Assembly: GCA_017882285.1 (NCBI GenBank)
Contig: JADGPS010000019.1
Coordinates: forward strand, 1-42,259
Length of the DNA: 42,259 nucleotides
Source of the DNA: Paludibacter sp.
GTDB taxonomy: Bacteria > Bacteroidota > Bacteroidia > Bacteroidales > Paludibacteraceae
Direction of reading: 5' to 3'
Below the pieces are notes generated by a model that had not been told where the DNA came from, made no database searches, and saw only the letters and a program-made list of their open reading frames with translations. Below, piece by piece: positions 1 through 7,672 of the stretch; positions within the stretch are counted from its first letter, which is position 1, and each line of letters opens with the position of its first letter. The position numbers were made by a program, and so were the translations under genes.

Positions 1-765
1 GAAATGGGCGTGAACATTTATCCAACCGGTGGTGAAACTGCTGACGTGGGCGATTTGGTTCGCACAATAATCGTAGACAGCACTGTTACCTGCCGTATGA
101 AACGGGCTGATGTAATTGATAATGCAAAAATTAAAGCCGGAGATGTCATTGTTGGACTTTCCTCTTCCGGTCAGGCGACGTATGAGAAAGAATATAACGG
201 TGGCATGGGAAGCAACGGCCTGACTTCCGCCCGCCATGATGTTTTTGCCAATTATCTGGCTGTCAAATATCCCGAAAGTTATAATCCTGAAATTCCTCAA
301 GATTTGGCTTATTCTGGTTCTTGTAAATTGACTGACGAAATTGGAGGGTTAGGAATCGATGCCGGAAAACTGGTTCTATCACCCACACGAACTTATGCTC
401 CGGTGGTGAAAATGCTATTATCAGAACTTCGTCCGCATATTCACGGTATGGTGCATTGTTCGGGTGGTGCACAAACTAAAATTCTACACTTTATTGATAA
501 CCTGAAAATAGTAAAAAACAACCTTTTCCCTGTACCACTACTTTTCCAACTAATTCAGAAAGAATCGGAAACTGACTGGAAGGAAATGTATCAGGTTTTC
601 AACATGGGTCACCGATTGGAAATATATTTGCCTGCAGAATATGCCCAACAGGTTATTGAAATCTCAAAATCGTTTAATATTGATGCTCAAATTGTGGGAT
701 ATTGCGAAGTATCCGATAAAAAGGAGTTGCTGATTGAAAGTGAGTTTGGAAAGTTTGAATATTAG
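1..765 (+). CDS. purM: Phosphoribosylformylglycinamidine cyclo-ligase (AIR synthase), C-terminal part, cut by the window edge
   Basis: Fifth step of purine synthesis: ATP-dependent ring closure of FGAM to aminoimidazole ribonucleotide in the cytoplasm. The frame is open to base 1 (a Glu codon precedes the first ATG at 4), so the true start lies outside the window. The visible 254 residues carry the AIRS C-terminal domain, with YPTGGETADVGD near the start, VGLSSSGQATYE around residue 50, the glycine-rich YNGGMGSNGL, and HGMVHCSGGAQTK near residue 150. They match the Bacteroidetes form of PurM, which is somewhat longer than the E. coli protein. The gene ends 41 bp before a convergent glycosyltransferase gene and no clear terminator hairpin is visible between them. 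The call is secure; only the missing N-terminus is unknown. Confidence 0.93.
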   Translation, partial: EMGVNIYPTGGETADVGDLVRTIIVDSTVTCRMKRADVIDNAKIKAGDVIVGLSSSGQATYEKEYNGGMGSNGLTSARHDVFANYLAVKYPESYNPEIPQDLAYSGSCKLTDEIGGLGIDAGKLVLSPTRTYAPVVKMLLSELRPHIHGMVHCSGGAQTKILHFIDNLKIVKNNLFPVPLLFQLIQKESETDWKEMYQVFNMGHRLEIYLPAEYAQQVIEISKSFNIDAQIVGYCEVSDKKELLIESEFGKFEY

Positions 766-806
766 GAATTTGTAATTGGATTAATAACTTATCAACGATT
801 TTTTTA

Positions 807-1970
807 TTACCATCTCACCAATTTTTTTCTTAAAGAGATTCTCCCTATAGTAAGAATATACAAGCTTACTAATGGAAGAAAAATATCAAAAATGGGTAAT
901 GTCAATACATATTTTCGTCCTCCAAAATGTTTGGAAGAAGCGTTTATAATGGATAATTGTACAATAAACCGAATTAAAAATAAAACTCCGGCGGCAATTT
1001 GCGTTATTACATTTCCAAAAATAATTACCATGATTAAAGTCAGGTAAAAAAGCCCACGAGTTATTGGTTCAACCGACAATCTTAATTTGCTGGAACTTTT
1101 GTAAAAAGATGATACCGACAAATGGCGTTCTTTCTGATAAAGCCAACCTTTAAATGTGGTATTAGGTTCCGACCAGGTAATGCTGTCGGGAGCAATTTCT
1201 ACGCGTGAATTCCAAGGTGTACTGGCTTTATTTACAAGTAAATCATCGTCACCCGAACTGAGATGTAAAGTGGATGCAAATCCTTTGTGTGCAAAGAAAG
1301 TTTCTTTCCGATAAGCCAGATTCCGTCCGACACCCATGTACGGTTTACGCGCAGTAGCCATTCCCATATATTGCAAGGCAATGAATAATGTATCGTAGGT
1401 TATGAGTCGGTTTAAGAATCCTTTTTTCTGAAAATATGCACCATATCCTAAAACAAAATCAGTTTCGCGGGTAAAGTTTCGAGTCATTCGGGCTATCCAC
1501 ATTTTGTCTTCGGGCATGCAATCGGCATCCGTAAAAAGCAATAATTCGTTTTTTGCAGCTTTAATGCCCAAAGTTAACCCTAATTTTTTTGTACTAAGAT
1601 TATTGGCACCAACCGGAACAAAAGTTGTACGTAAATTTGGGTATTCAACACATAAATCACCAAGCAGAATTTCTGTTTCGTCAGTCGAACCGTCATTGAT
1701 TACAATTACCTCAAAGTCAGGGTAGTCCTGCAGCAATACAAAAGGAAGAAATTTTCGCAAATTATCAGCTTCGTCTTTGGCACAAATAATAACGGAAACG
1801 GGTGGTTGTTCTGCGATAAAAGAAACTTTTCCTTTCTTTATTTTCGTACGGATATGCAAAACTCCGTTGATGTATCGAAAATAATAGTACAATTGGTAAA
1901 TAAAAGCGATGAGGAAAATTCCGAACAGAATCAGTTCTAAAAGTAAAAAAGGAAAACCGTAAATTTTCAT
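807..1970 (-). CDS. Family 2 glycosyltransferase, membrane-anchored
   Basis: Probably transfers a sugar from a nucleotide donor to a lipid or polysaccharide acceptor at the inner membrane; the substrate cannot be read from the sequence. The 387-residue protein begins with a hydrophobic segment (residues about 7-30), followed by a GT-A domain with PPVSVIICAKDE, the acidic VINDGSTDET and the metal-binding FTDADC. Downstream are GDDD and QKERH, which take the place of the usual acidic and QxxRW motifs. Two or three hydrophobic segments close the protein. It starts 27 bp after lysA and is likely the last gene of a lysC-lysA-glycosyltransferase transcript; the grouping with lysine/diaminopimelate genes is compatible with a cell-envelope role but does not prove it. 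Confidence 0.85.
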   Translation of the reverse strand: MKIYGFPFLLLELILFGIFLIAFIYQLYYYFRYINGVLHIRTKIKKGKVSFIAEQPPVSVIICAKDEADNLRKFLPFVLLQDYPDFEVIVINDGSTDETEILLGDLCVEYPNLRTTFVPVGANNLSTKKLGLTLGIKAAKNELLLFTDADCMPEDKMWIARMTRNFTRETDFVLGYGAYFQKKGFLNRLITYDTLFIALQYMGMATARKPYMGVGRNLAYRKETFFAHKGFASTLHLSSGDDDLLVNKASTPWNSRVEIAPDSITWSEPNTTFKGWLYQKERHLSVSSFYKSSSKLRLSVEPITRGLFYLTLIMVIIFGNVITQIAAGVLFLIRFIVQLSIINASSKHFGGRKYVLTLPIFDIFLPLVSLYILTIGRISLRKKLVRW

Positions 1971-1997
1971 ATTTTGTCAGTTATCAGTAAACATTTA

Positions 1998-3161
1998 TCA
2001 GTGAGCGAGTTCGTCGGAAGTATATGCTTTGGGTAATTTGCGTAAGTTATATTGCGAAGCCATAATTTCACCATAAGCCCCGGCCGAACGCAAGGCAATC
2101 AAATCGCCACGTTTAGTTTGATTCATGACAAATCCTTTGGCAAAAGTATCGGCCGATTCACAAATAGGACCTACCACGTCATACGGTTCTACCGCTAAAT
2201 CAGAACTTAAATTTTCGATATGATGGTATGCCTGATACAAAGCCGGGCGAATTAAATCGGTAAAACCGGCATCCAGAATAGCAAACTTTTTAGAACTTCC
2301 TTGTTTTACATACAAAACTCTGGAAATCAAACTACCGCATTGAGCCACAACCGCACGACCCAATTCGAAATGAAGTGTTTGGTTGTGTTGCAACTGCAGA
2401 TGATCACGGAAAATATTGAAATATGCTTGAAAATCAGGAATCGGGAAATGATTAGGATGTTCGTAATTGATTCCTAAACCTCCACCTACATTGATATGTT
2501 CAAGTTTTACGCTATGAGACAAGAAATATTCCTGTAACTCGTTTACCCGCACACACAAACCCTGAAATGAAGTTAGATCGGTAATTTGTGAACCAATATG
2601 AAAGTGAATTCCAATCAGTTTTACATTTGGTAAAGTCGGAAACAAATCAATTAAATGATCCAAATCCGACATGTTAATTCCAAACTTGTTTTCGCTTAAT
2701 CCGGTTGTAATATAATGATGCGTATGAGCACTTACATTCGGATTAATTCGTAGAGCCACATGTGCGATTTTTCCTTTTGCCGAAGCCAGTTCATTGATAA
2801 CTTCGAGTTCGGGAACAGATTCCACGTTGAAACAGAAAATGTCGTTGTACAGGCCAAGATTTATTTCCCAATCGGCTTTCCCCACACCGGCAAAAACGAT
2901 TTTAGAAGGAGAAATCCCGGCATCGATAGCAGCCTGAACTTCGCCACCACTCACACAATCGGCTCCAAGTCCGGCATCTTTGATGACAGCCAACACACTT
3001 GGGTTAACGTTGGCTTTCATGGCATAATGCACATGAAAATCAGTTTTTTTTGTCTCTGATTTTATTTCTACCAACGTTTTGCGCAGCACATCCAAATCGT
3101 AATAATAAAATGGTGTTTGTATTTCGTTGAATTTATCGATAGGATAGTTAGCTTTAATCAT
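1998..3161 (-). CDS. lysA: Diaminopimelate decarboxylase
   Basis: Last step of lysine synthesis: PLP-dependent decarboxylation of meso-diaminopimelate to L-lysine. Visible features are the PLP-binding lysine in YAMKAN (K49), the glycine-rich phosphate-binding loop VGGGLGINY near residue 223, the HFHIGSQ segment, and the catalytic CESADTF with C334. The length of 387 residues is normal for the Bacteroidetes enzyme, and the fold is the alanine-racemase-like barrel followed by a beta domain. It lies 88 bp downstream of lysC on the same strand, so the first and last enzymes of the pathway are neighbours and probably co-transcribed. The short spacers around it carry repeated CAGTTATCAGT-type words, common intergenic filler in this group. 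Confidence 0.95.
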   Translation of the reverse strand: MIKANYPIDKFNEIQTPFYYYDLDVLRKTLVEIKSETKKTDFHVHYAMKANVNPSVLAVIKDAGLGADCVSGGEVQAAIDAGISPSKIVFAGVGKADWEINLGLYNDIFCFNVESVPELEVINELASAKGKIAHVALRINPNVSAHTHHYITTGLSENKFGINMSDLDHLIDLFPTLPNVKLIGIHFHIGSQITDLTSFQGLCVRVNELQEYFLSHSVKLEHINVGGGLGINYEHPNHFPIPDFQAYFNIFRDHLQLQHNQTLHFELGRAVVAQCGSLISRVLYVKQGSSKKFAILDAGFTDLIRPALYQAYHHIENLSSDLAVEPYDVVGPICESADTFAKGFVMNQTKRGDLIALRSAGAYGEIMASQYNLRKLPKAYTSDELAH

Positions 3162-3249
3162 AATATTTCAGTTATCAATAGATAGTTTTCAGTAAATAGT
3201 TAGCTTCGTGTTCAACTTCAACTAACAGGCAGCCACTAATTGTTAATTT

Positions 3250-4569
3250 TCAATTAAAAAGTGCATGACTCAAAGCGTTCAGAGCACGTCTTTTGTCTTC
3301 GGCTTTAATAAGGAACGAAATGTTGTAATTGCTGCCACCGTACGAAATCATACGAACAGGGATTTCACTCATTGCACCAACCACTTTGGCTTGAAATCCA
3401 ATATTCTCGAATGGCATATCGCCCACTACGCAAATGATAACCATATCTTTATCAATAGTTACCGTTCCAAATTTCTTCAAATCATTCACAATTTCATCCA
3501 AACGTTTGACGTTGTCGATAGATACCGACACGCCTACTTCCGAAGTAGTTACCATGTCAATTGGAGTATGATATGATTCGAAAATCTCAAACACTTTACG
3601 TAAAAACCCGTGTGCCAGTAACATACGTCCTGATTTGATTTTGATGGCAGTAATACCATCTTTTGCAGCAACGGCTTCAATTTTTCCTTTTTTACTTTTG
3701 GTAGAAATCAAAGTGCCCGGAGCCTTTGGCTCCATTGTATTCAGCAAACGAACAGGAATATTGGCCAGTTTTGCAGGAAGAATACAGGTTGGGTGGAGAA
3801 TTTTTGCACCAAAATAAGCCAACTCGGCTGCTTCTTCAAAATGTAAAACAGGAACCGGTTTTGTGCCTTCTACAAAACGCGGATCGTTGTTATGCATACC
3901 GTCAATATCAGTCCAGATTTGAATTTCGTCAGCATTTACAGCAGCACCAATCAACGATGCAGTATAATCGCTTCCGCCTCGTTGCAGGTTGTCAATTTCA
4001 CCATAAAAATTGCGGCAGATAAAACCCTGGGTAATATAAATCATTTTATCGGGTTGTGTTGCAATTTGTTTCGCAAGATTTTCAGCAATAAAGGCAGTAT
4101 CGGGTTCGGCATTTTTATCAATACGCATAAATTCGAGTGCAGGCAGCAAAATGCTGTTTTCGCCAATTTCTTGTAAATAAAGATGGAACATGGCCGTAGA
4201 GAGCAATTCGCCCTGAGCCAATATGGCTTTTTCTTCGAATAATGTAAAAACAGATTTTGAAAAAGAACGCAGGTATTCGAAAATGTTCTTTAAATTCAAT
4301 TTTGCCTCCGATTTGTATTCATCCGATGAATATAATTCATCCACAACATCAGCGTATTTCTGTTGAAGTATGTTAATTTTTTCTAAAGCTCCTGAGATAT
4401 TATTTTTATAAAAATAATCGGATATTTCTATCAAATTATTGGTTGTTCCCGACATAGCCGATAAAATCACAATTTTTTGTTCACCATCGCAAATCAGCTT
4501 AGCAACGTTTTTCATACGAGCCGCTGAACCTACCGATGTTCCACCGAATTTTAATACTTTCATTTTCAT
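3250..4569 (-). CDS. lysC: Aspartate kinase, monofunctional
   Basis: Phosphorylates L-aspartate with ATP, opening the lysine/threonine/methionine branch. The 439-residue protein shows KFGGTSVGSA at the N-terminus, the QGFICRN and RGGSDYTASL motifs of the kinase core, and a C-terminal pair of ACT domains (from about residue 300) expected to sense end product. There is no homoserine dehydrogenase domain, so it is not the ThrA-type fusion. Two starts are possible (M1 or M3, two codons apart). It heads the lysC-lysA cluster, which suggests a lysine-dedicated isozyme. The 118-bp divergent spacer upstream holds no recognisable lysine riboswitch, so control is more likely by ACT-domain feedback. Confidence 0.94.
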   Translation of the reverse strand: MKMKVLKFGGTSVGSAARMKNVAKLICDGEQKIVILSAMSGTTNNLIEISDYFYKNNISGALEKINILQQKYADVVDELYSSDEYKSEAKLNLKNIFEYLRSFSKSVFTLFEEKAILAQGELLSTAMFHLYLQEIGENSILLPALEFMRIDKNAEPDTAFIAENLAKQIATQPDKMIYITQGFICRNFYGEIDNLQRGGSDYTASLIGAAVNADEIQIWTDIDGMHNNDPRFVEGTKPVPVLHFEEAAELAYFGAKILHPTCILPAKLANIPVRLLNTMEPKAPGTLISTKSKKGKIEAVAAKDGITAIKIKSGRMLLAHGFLRKVFEIFESYHTPIDMVTTSEVGVSVSIDNVKRLDEIVNDLKKFGTVTIDKDMVIICVVGDMPFENIGFQAKVVGAMSEIPVRMISYGGSNYNISFLIKAEDKRRALNALSHALFN

Positions 4570-4636
4570 GTTATATTGTAAATTGACAAAATAAAATTAG
4601 TTACAAAAGTAATATTTTTTTCTCAATAAATATCCA

Positions 4637-4667
4637 TTTGCTATTTCGACAATTTACTTTACATTTG
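4637..4667 (+). promoter_or_regulatory. Bacteroidetes-type promoter
   Basis: TTTG at 4637-4640 and TACATTTG at 4660-4667 are separated by exactly 19 nt, the consensus for the primary sigma factor of this phylum. It reads into the broken gene at 4688, with a leader of roughly 15 nt. The promoter appears intact although the gene is not. Confidence 0.6.
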
Positions 4668-4687
4668 CAAAAAAATGCATTCCGTAC

Positions 4688-5047
4688 ATGAGAAAAAGGA
4701 TAATTTCACTATTATTGTCAATTTTCTGCATAAGTATGCTCATTTATGGCGTTGACGCTTGGATTCGAATAAACCAACTGGGTTATTTGCCAAACGCTCA
4801 AAAAAAGGCCATTCTCATAAGTGAATCCCATCAACAAAGTAAAAATCAAACGCCATTCTATTTGCCGCCAAATGAATGGTACAACGACAGTATCAGCCTC
4901 TGGTGTAAAGAAGTGGGAATCCAATTAGTGAATTTTACGCCCGGAACACTTTCGAACGCCGATTACAGCATCCCCGAAATGCGTGACAAATATTACTCCA
5001 GCAACGAAATTTATAATAAAATTCTGAACTTTCGCAAGCTTTATTAG
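4688..5047 (+). pseudogene. Truncated, internally deleted polysaccharide-deacetylase-like gene
   Basis: The open frame (119 codons) looks like two distant parts of one larger secreted protein joined together. Residues 1-25 are a signal peptide. Residues 26-46 (WIRINQLGYLPNAQKKAIL) match the first strands of the Ig-like domain found at the N-terminus of family 9 glycosidases and some Bacteroidetes deacetylases. From about residue 57 (FYLPPNEWYND to SSNEIYNKIL) the sequence matches the C-terminal part of a NodB-type polysaccharide deacetylase. The several hundred residues expected between them are absent, and the true C-terminus is cut where the IS4 remnant begins near 5040. A good promoter remains. 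Assignment of the two parts is by motif memory; loss of function is an inference from missing catalytic regions. Confidence 0.6.
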
Positions 5048-5706
5048 CCCGCTTGTAATAGGGCTTTAAAATTTAAGTATTTTGTAAGTTGTTCGTTTTC
5101 AGAGAATAAATTTTCCATTAACGTTTCACTATCTAAGTTGAGAATTTCGGACAAATGGGATACTAATTCAATGATAATCATCCATATTTTTTCAGATATG
5201 GTAATTTGCAAGGAATCTTTTTGTGTTGCACGAAACAATTCACCAAGTGTTTCGTAATCAGAAAACCGTTTTGCTACTGAAAGTAAGTTGTACTGAATCA
5301 TACAAAGAGTTGTTGCTGCGATTTGAGCATCAAAATCTTGTGATTGACATTTACCTAAACCCAGATGTTGTTTGCATTCTTTGAAAAATACTTCTATCGA
5401 CCAGCGGGTTGAATAGATTTTATAGGCTTGTTCAAAAGTAAGTTCTGTGTTAGTAGTCATTATCCCGTTCCAATTGCCTTTTTTAGAGGTTTTACAAAAA
5501 TAGAGTTTTACTTCTATACCTTTAAAATCGACAATGATTTCGCCATAATAATAGCCTAACAGTTTTGAACGTTTTGTCTTTTTAATTCTTTTCACCTTAT
5601 ACCCCATTTCCAGCAATATATCCGCAATTTTCACCCGAAAATCACCTTGTACTAAAATATCACCGTCACGCGATGAACCACCGGCACCGCATTTTACTTT
5701 CAGCAA
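5044..5706 (-). pseudogene. Chimeric remnant: SUI1 3' fragment fused in frame to an IS4-family transposase C-terminus
   Basis: The frame has no convincing start: it opens with TTG two codons after a stop. Residues 1-41 copy the end of a SUI1/eIF1-like protein (KCGAGGSSRDG, VQGDFRVKIADILLEMG). From about residue 43 it becomes a DDE transposase, with KLLGYYYGEIIVDFKG and YSTRWSIEVFFKECK, which fits the IS4 signature Y-(2)-R-(3)-E-(6)-K exactly. The N-terminal half of the transposase, with the first catalytic aspartates, is missing. The SUI1 part differs from the resident gene at 6629-6964 in 23 of 38 codons but in only three residues, so it appears to come from a relative rather than from local duplication. 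The 3' end abuts the broken gene at 4688-5047. Not expected to be active. Confidence 0.75.
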
Positions 5707-5732
5707 GGGTTAATCTTCTGCACAAAAATCCC

Positions 5733-5771
5733 AACAAAAAAGCCGTTTCCAATCAATGAAACGGCATTTTT
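5733..5771 (-). terminator. Intrinsic terminator, downstream of the lipoprotein gene
   Basis: GCCGTTTC (5742-5749) pairs perfectly with GAAACGGC (5758-5765). On the minus strand a run of T follows, and on the plus strand T-rich sequence also follows, so it may work both ways. A nearly identical hairpin follows the paralogous lipoprotein at 12294-12323. Confidence 0.75.
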
Positions 5772-5798
5772 TAATTTTATTAGATAGATTTTTATCTG

Positions 5799-6452
5799 CT
5801 AATTTTTATACCCTGCGTTGTGATAAGTGAATCTAAATACTATACCTTGTTGATTGGTATAATGAATAGACATTTTTTGTTCAGTTAACTCTTCAATAGT
5901 AAAATATCTTACACTATAAATAAGAATAGCTGGTGATTTAGATTTATCTAAAGACCATAATCCGGAATAGGTTTCACCATTCCGTAATTGAGAATATTTT
6001 CCATCAGAAGTAAAATTAACTACTTCATATGGACCACCAAAATAGACCCATTCTCCATCAAGAAAAGCTGAGACCGAATCTTGAGCCCAAGTAATATTCA
6101 ACAATGGCCACAATAGTGAATCTTTCTTAAAAGCAACTTCAAATGTATCATCTTTTGATACATCTCTAACTGTATAGACATCCATAGCAGGTAGAATATT
6201 CCCATTGTCTTTTAAATAATCGATTTCATATCCATTGGGATACGGTTCAATCTTGAAGGTAGCAGTTCCACCTTTGTTTACAGTTTGCATAGAAGGAGTG
6301 ACGGTTCCACCAGGAACTATAACTCTACTTGCAACTGTGAACTGTTTAATAACAACTGGTGGATCTACAACTGGTGGATTTATTGGATCGCAACTGTTGC
6401 AACAACTCGCTAATACTATAGCGGTAAAAAAAAGAAAAAAGATATTCTTCAT
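5799..6452 (-). CDS. Lipoprotein with InlB-like repeat and lipocalin-like C-terminus (copy A)
   Basis: A 217-residue predicted lipoprotein: signal peptide with lipobox LASC (modified cysteine 17), then a proline-rich NPPVVDPPVV linker, a domain around residues 36-110 resembling the divergent InlB B-repeat (PGGTVTPSMQTVNKGGTATF), and a C-terminal half with the DG, GxW and KM spacing of small lipocalin-like domains. Function unknown; it should sit on the outer membrane or face the periplasm. A paralogue at 11627-12286 in the opposite orientation shares the first ~120 residues almost identically, but the last ~95 differ strongly. The downstream terminator is duplicated too. It sits between the resident SUI1 gene and the foreign SUI1 fragment. 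The protein family names are tentative. Confidence 0.75.
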   Translation of the reverse strand: MKNIFFLFFTAIVLASCCNSCDPINPPVVDPPVVIKQFTVASRVIVPGGTVTPSMQTVNKGGTATFKIEPYPNGYEIDYLKDNGNILPAMDVYTVRDVSKDDTFEVAFKKDSLLWPLLNITWAQDSVSAFLDGEWVYFGGPYEVVNFTSDGKYSQLRNGETYSGLWSLDKSKSPAILIYSVRYFTIEELTEQKMSIHYTNQQGIVFRFTYHNAGYKN

Positions 6453-6575
6453 GGTAGCAATTTTTTAGAAACTCATCCAATGACTTTAAATATTGGGTTG
6501 AGCATGATTAAATCAATATATTGCAGATACTGAAATAGCCTTATCCTACCTTTTTAATACTCTAATTTCGAGAGA

Positions 6576-6583
6576 CAAAGGTA
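6576..6583 (-). promoter_or_regulatory. Possible -7 element for the lipoprotein at 5799-6452
   Basis: Read on the minus strand this is TACCTTTG, matching TAnnTTTG. No TTTG is seen at the expected -33 position, so support is partial. It would give a leader of about 115 nt. Confidence 0.3.
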
Positions 6584-6628
6584 AAGAATATATTTTAGTT
6601 ACCATACCCGTTAATATAAAAAAACAAG

Positions 6629-6964
6629 CTATTTAAAATTAATCTTCTTCACCTTGAAGCCCATTTCCAATAAAATGTCGGCAATCTTCACGCGGAAATC
6701 GCCCTGCACCAGAATTTCTCCGTCGCGCGACGAACCGCCCGCACCGCATTTAACCTTCAACAGTTTTGCCAGCTCTTTCAACTCGTCATCTTTCCCTTTG
6801 AAATCGGTAACAAGCGTAGCTGGTTTGCCATTACGTTTATCCAATTCCACACGCAAAGGTTCCACCTGACGTTTCTTTGGCGGTTTAATGATAGCCGAAG
6901 GCGGCGTTTCCTCCACTTGTGGCACCGTATTCTTTACTTCATTTAGCTTATCTTTCCAATCCAT
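6629..6964 (-). CDS. SUI1/eIF1-like translation factor (YciH family)
   Basis: A 111-residue protein with a charged, proline-containing N-terminus and a SUI1 domain over about residues 35-108: the strand VELDKRNGKPATLV, the loop KCGAGGSSRDGEILVQGD and the helix FRVKIADILLEMG. Bacterial members resemble eukaryotic eIF1 and are thought to influence start-codon selection, but their role is less certain than for IF3. It is intact and of normal length. A fragment of a diverged homologue, corresponding to its last 41 residues, lies 0.9 kb downstream in the IS4 chimera. The 88-bp spacer between it and the RNA methyltransferase gene contains a GC-rich repeat. Confidence 0.88.
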   Translation of the reverse strand: MDWKDKLNEVKNTVPQVEETPPSAIIKPPKKRQVEPLRVELDKRNGKPATLVTDFKGKDDELKELAKLLKVKCGAGGSSRDGEILVQGDFRVKIADILLEMGFKVKKINFK

Positions 6965-7013
6965 AAATTCAGTTACAATTTATTTATTTACGATTTACAA
7001 TTTCGAAGAAATA

Positions 7014-7061
7014 TTCCCCTTTTAGGGGGTTAGGGGGCAACCATTTAGGGGGTTAGGGGGC
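7014..7061. repeat. CCCCTAA-type intergenic repeat, tandem copy
   Basis: TTCCCCTTTT is followed by two direct copies of TTTAGGGGGTTAGGGGGC spaced 23 bp apart. The family recurs at 20431, 24235, 24315, 24366, 40565 and 40647. The last codons and stop of the adjacent methyltransferase gene (7053-7061) are drawn from this repeat. Confidence 0.8.
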
Positions 7062-7580
7062 TAATTTCTTAAACATTTCCCAAATAATAATTCCTCCGGT
7101 AACACTCACATTCAGCGAATGCTTGGTGCCAAATTGCGGAATTTCAATGCAGCCATCACACGCATCCACCACACTTTGTTGCACGCCTTTTACTTCATTT
7201 CCCAGAATCACGGCGTATTTTTTTTTGTCCAATTCCAAATCCGGCAACATAGTGCTTCCTTCGGCTTGCTCGATGGCGAAAACGGTGTAGCCTTTCGCTT
7301 TCAACTCTTCCAATGCCACATGCGTATCTTCATAATGTTTCCAATCGACTGTATTTTCGGCGCCAAGTGCCGTTTTATGGATTTCGGCATGAGGCGGCGT
7401 GCTGGTAATGCCACACAAATAAACGGCTTCCACCAAAAATGCATCAGCCGTACGAAACACCGAACCAACGTTATGCAGGCTTCGCACATTGTCGAGCACC
7501 ACCACCAGCGGGGTTTTCTTTTCTTCTTTGAATTCCTCCATGGTGAGGCGGTTCATTTCGGTTATTTTCAGTTTCTTCAT
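7053..7580 (-). CDS. SpoU/TrmH-family RNA 2'-O-methyltransferase
   Basis: Transfers a methyl group from SAM to a ribose 2'-OH in tRNA or rRNA. The 175-residue protein shows the three SPOUT motifs: NVGSVFRTADAF (motif 1, near residue 37), YAVILGNEVKGV (motif 2, near 123) and IPQFGTKHSLNVSVTGGI (motif 3, near 147), which together form the trefoil knot and SAM pocket. There is no N-terminal L30e-like RNA-binding domain, so it is a short TrmH-like form; which RNA is modified cannot be told. The C-terminus ends Leu-Ala-Pro-stop, encoded inside the CCCCTAA repeat, suggesting that the original end was replaced by the repeat. Upstream lies a short TAATGGG tandem repeat. Confidence 0.88.
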   Translation of the reverse strand: MKKLKITEMNRLTMEEFKEEKKTPLVVVLDNVRSLHNVGSVFRTADAFLVEAVYLCGITSTPPHAEIHKTALGAENTVDWKHYEDTHVALEELKAKGYTVFAIEQAEGSTMLPDLELDKKKYAVILGNEVKGVQQSVVDACDGCIEIPQFGTKHSLNVSVTGGIIIWEMFKKLAP

Positions 7581-7590
7581 GAATTTAATG

Positions 7591-7652
7591 TGCTAATGGG
7601 TTAATGGGATTATGTGCTAATGGGTTAATGGGATAATGGGTTAATGGGATAA
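7591..7652. repeat. Low-complexity tandem repeat of TTAATGGGA/TAATGGG
   Basis: About eight imperfect 7-8 bp units (GCTAATGGG, TTAATGGGA) in the 92-bp spacer between the S41 peptidase and the SpoU gene. Prone to slippage; no coding or hairpin content seen. Confidence 0.75.
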
Positions 7653-7672
7653 TGAATTAGCATATTAGCAAA

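Noticed and set aside
4570-4687. Lysine riboswitch or attenuator before lysC
   Set aside because: The 118-bp divergent spacer is too short and AT-rich, with no lysine-aptamer motifs seen.
5590-5706. Recent local duplication of the SUI1 gene
   Set aside because: The two copies differ at most third codon positions, which does not fit recent duplication.
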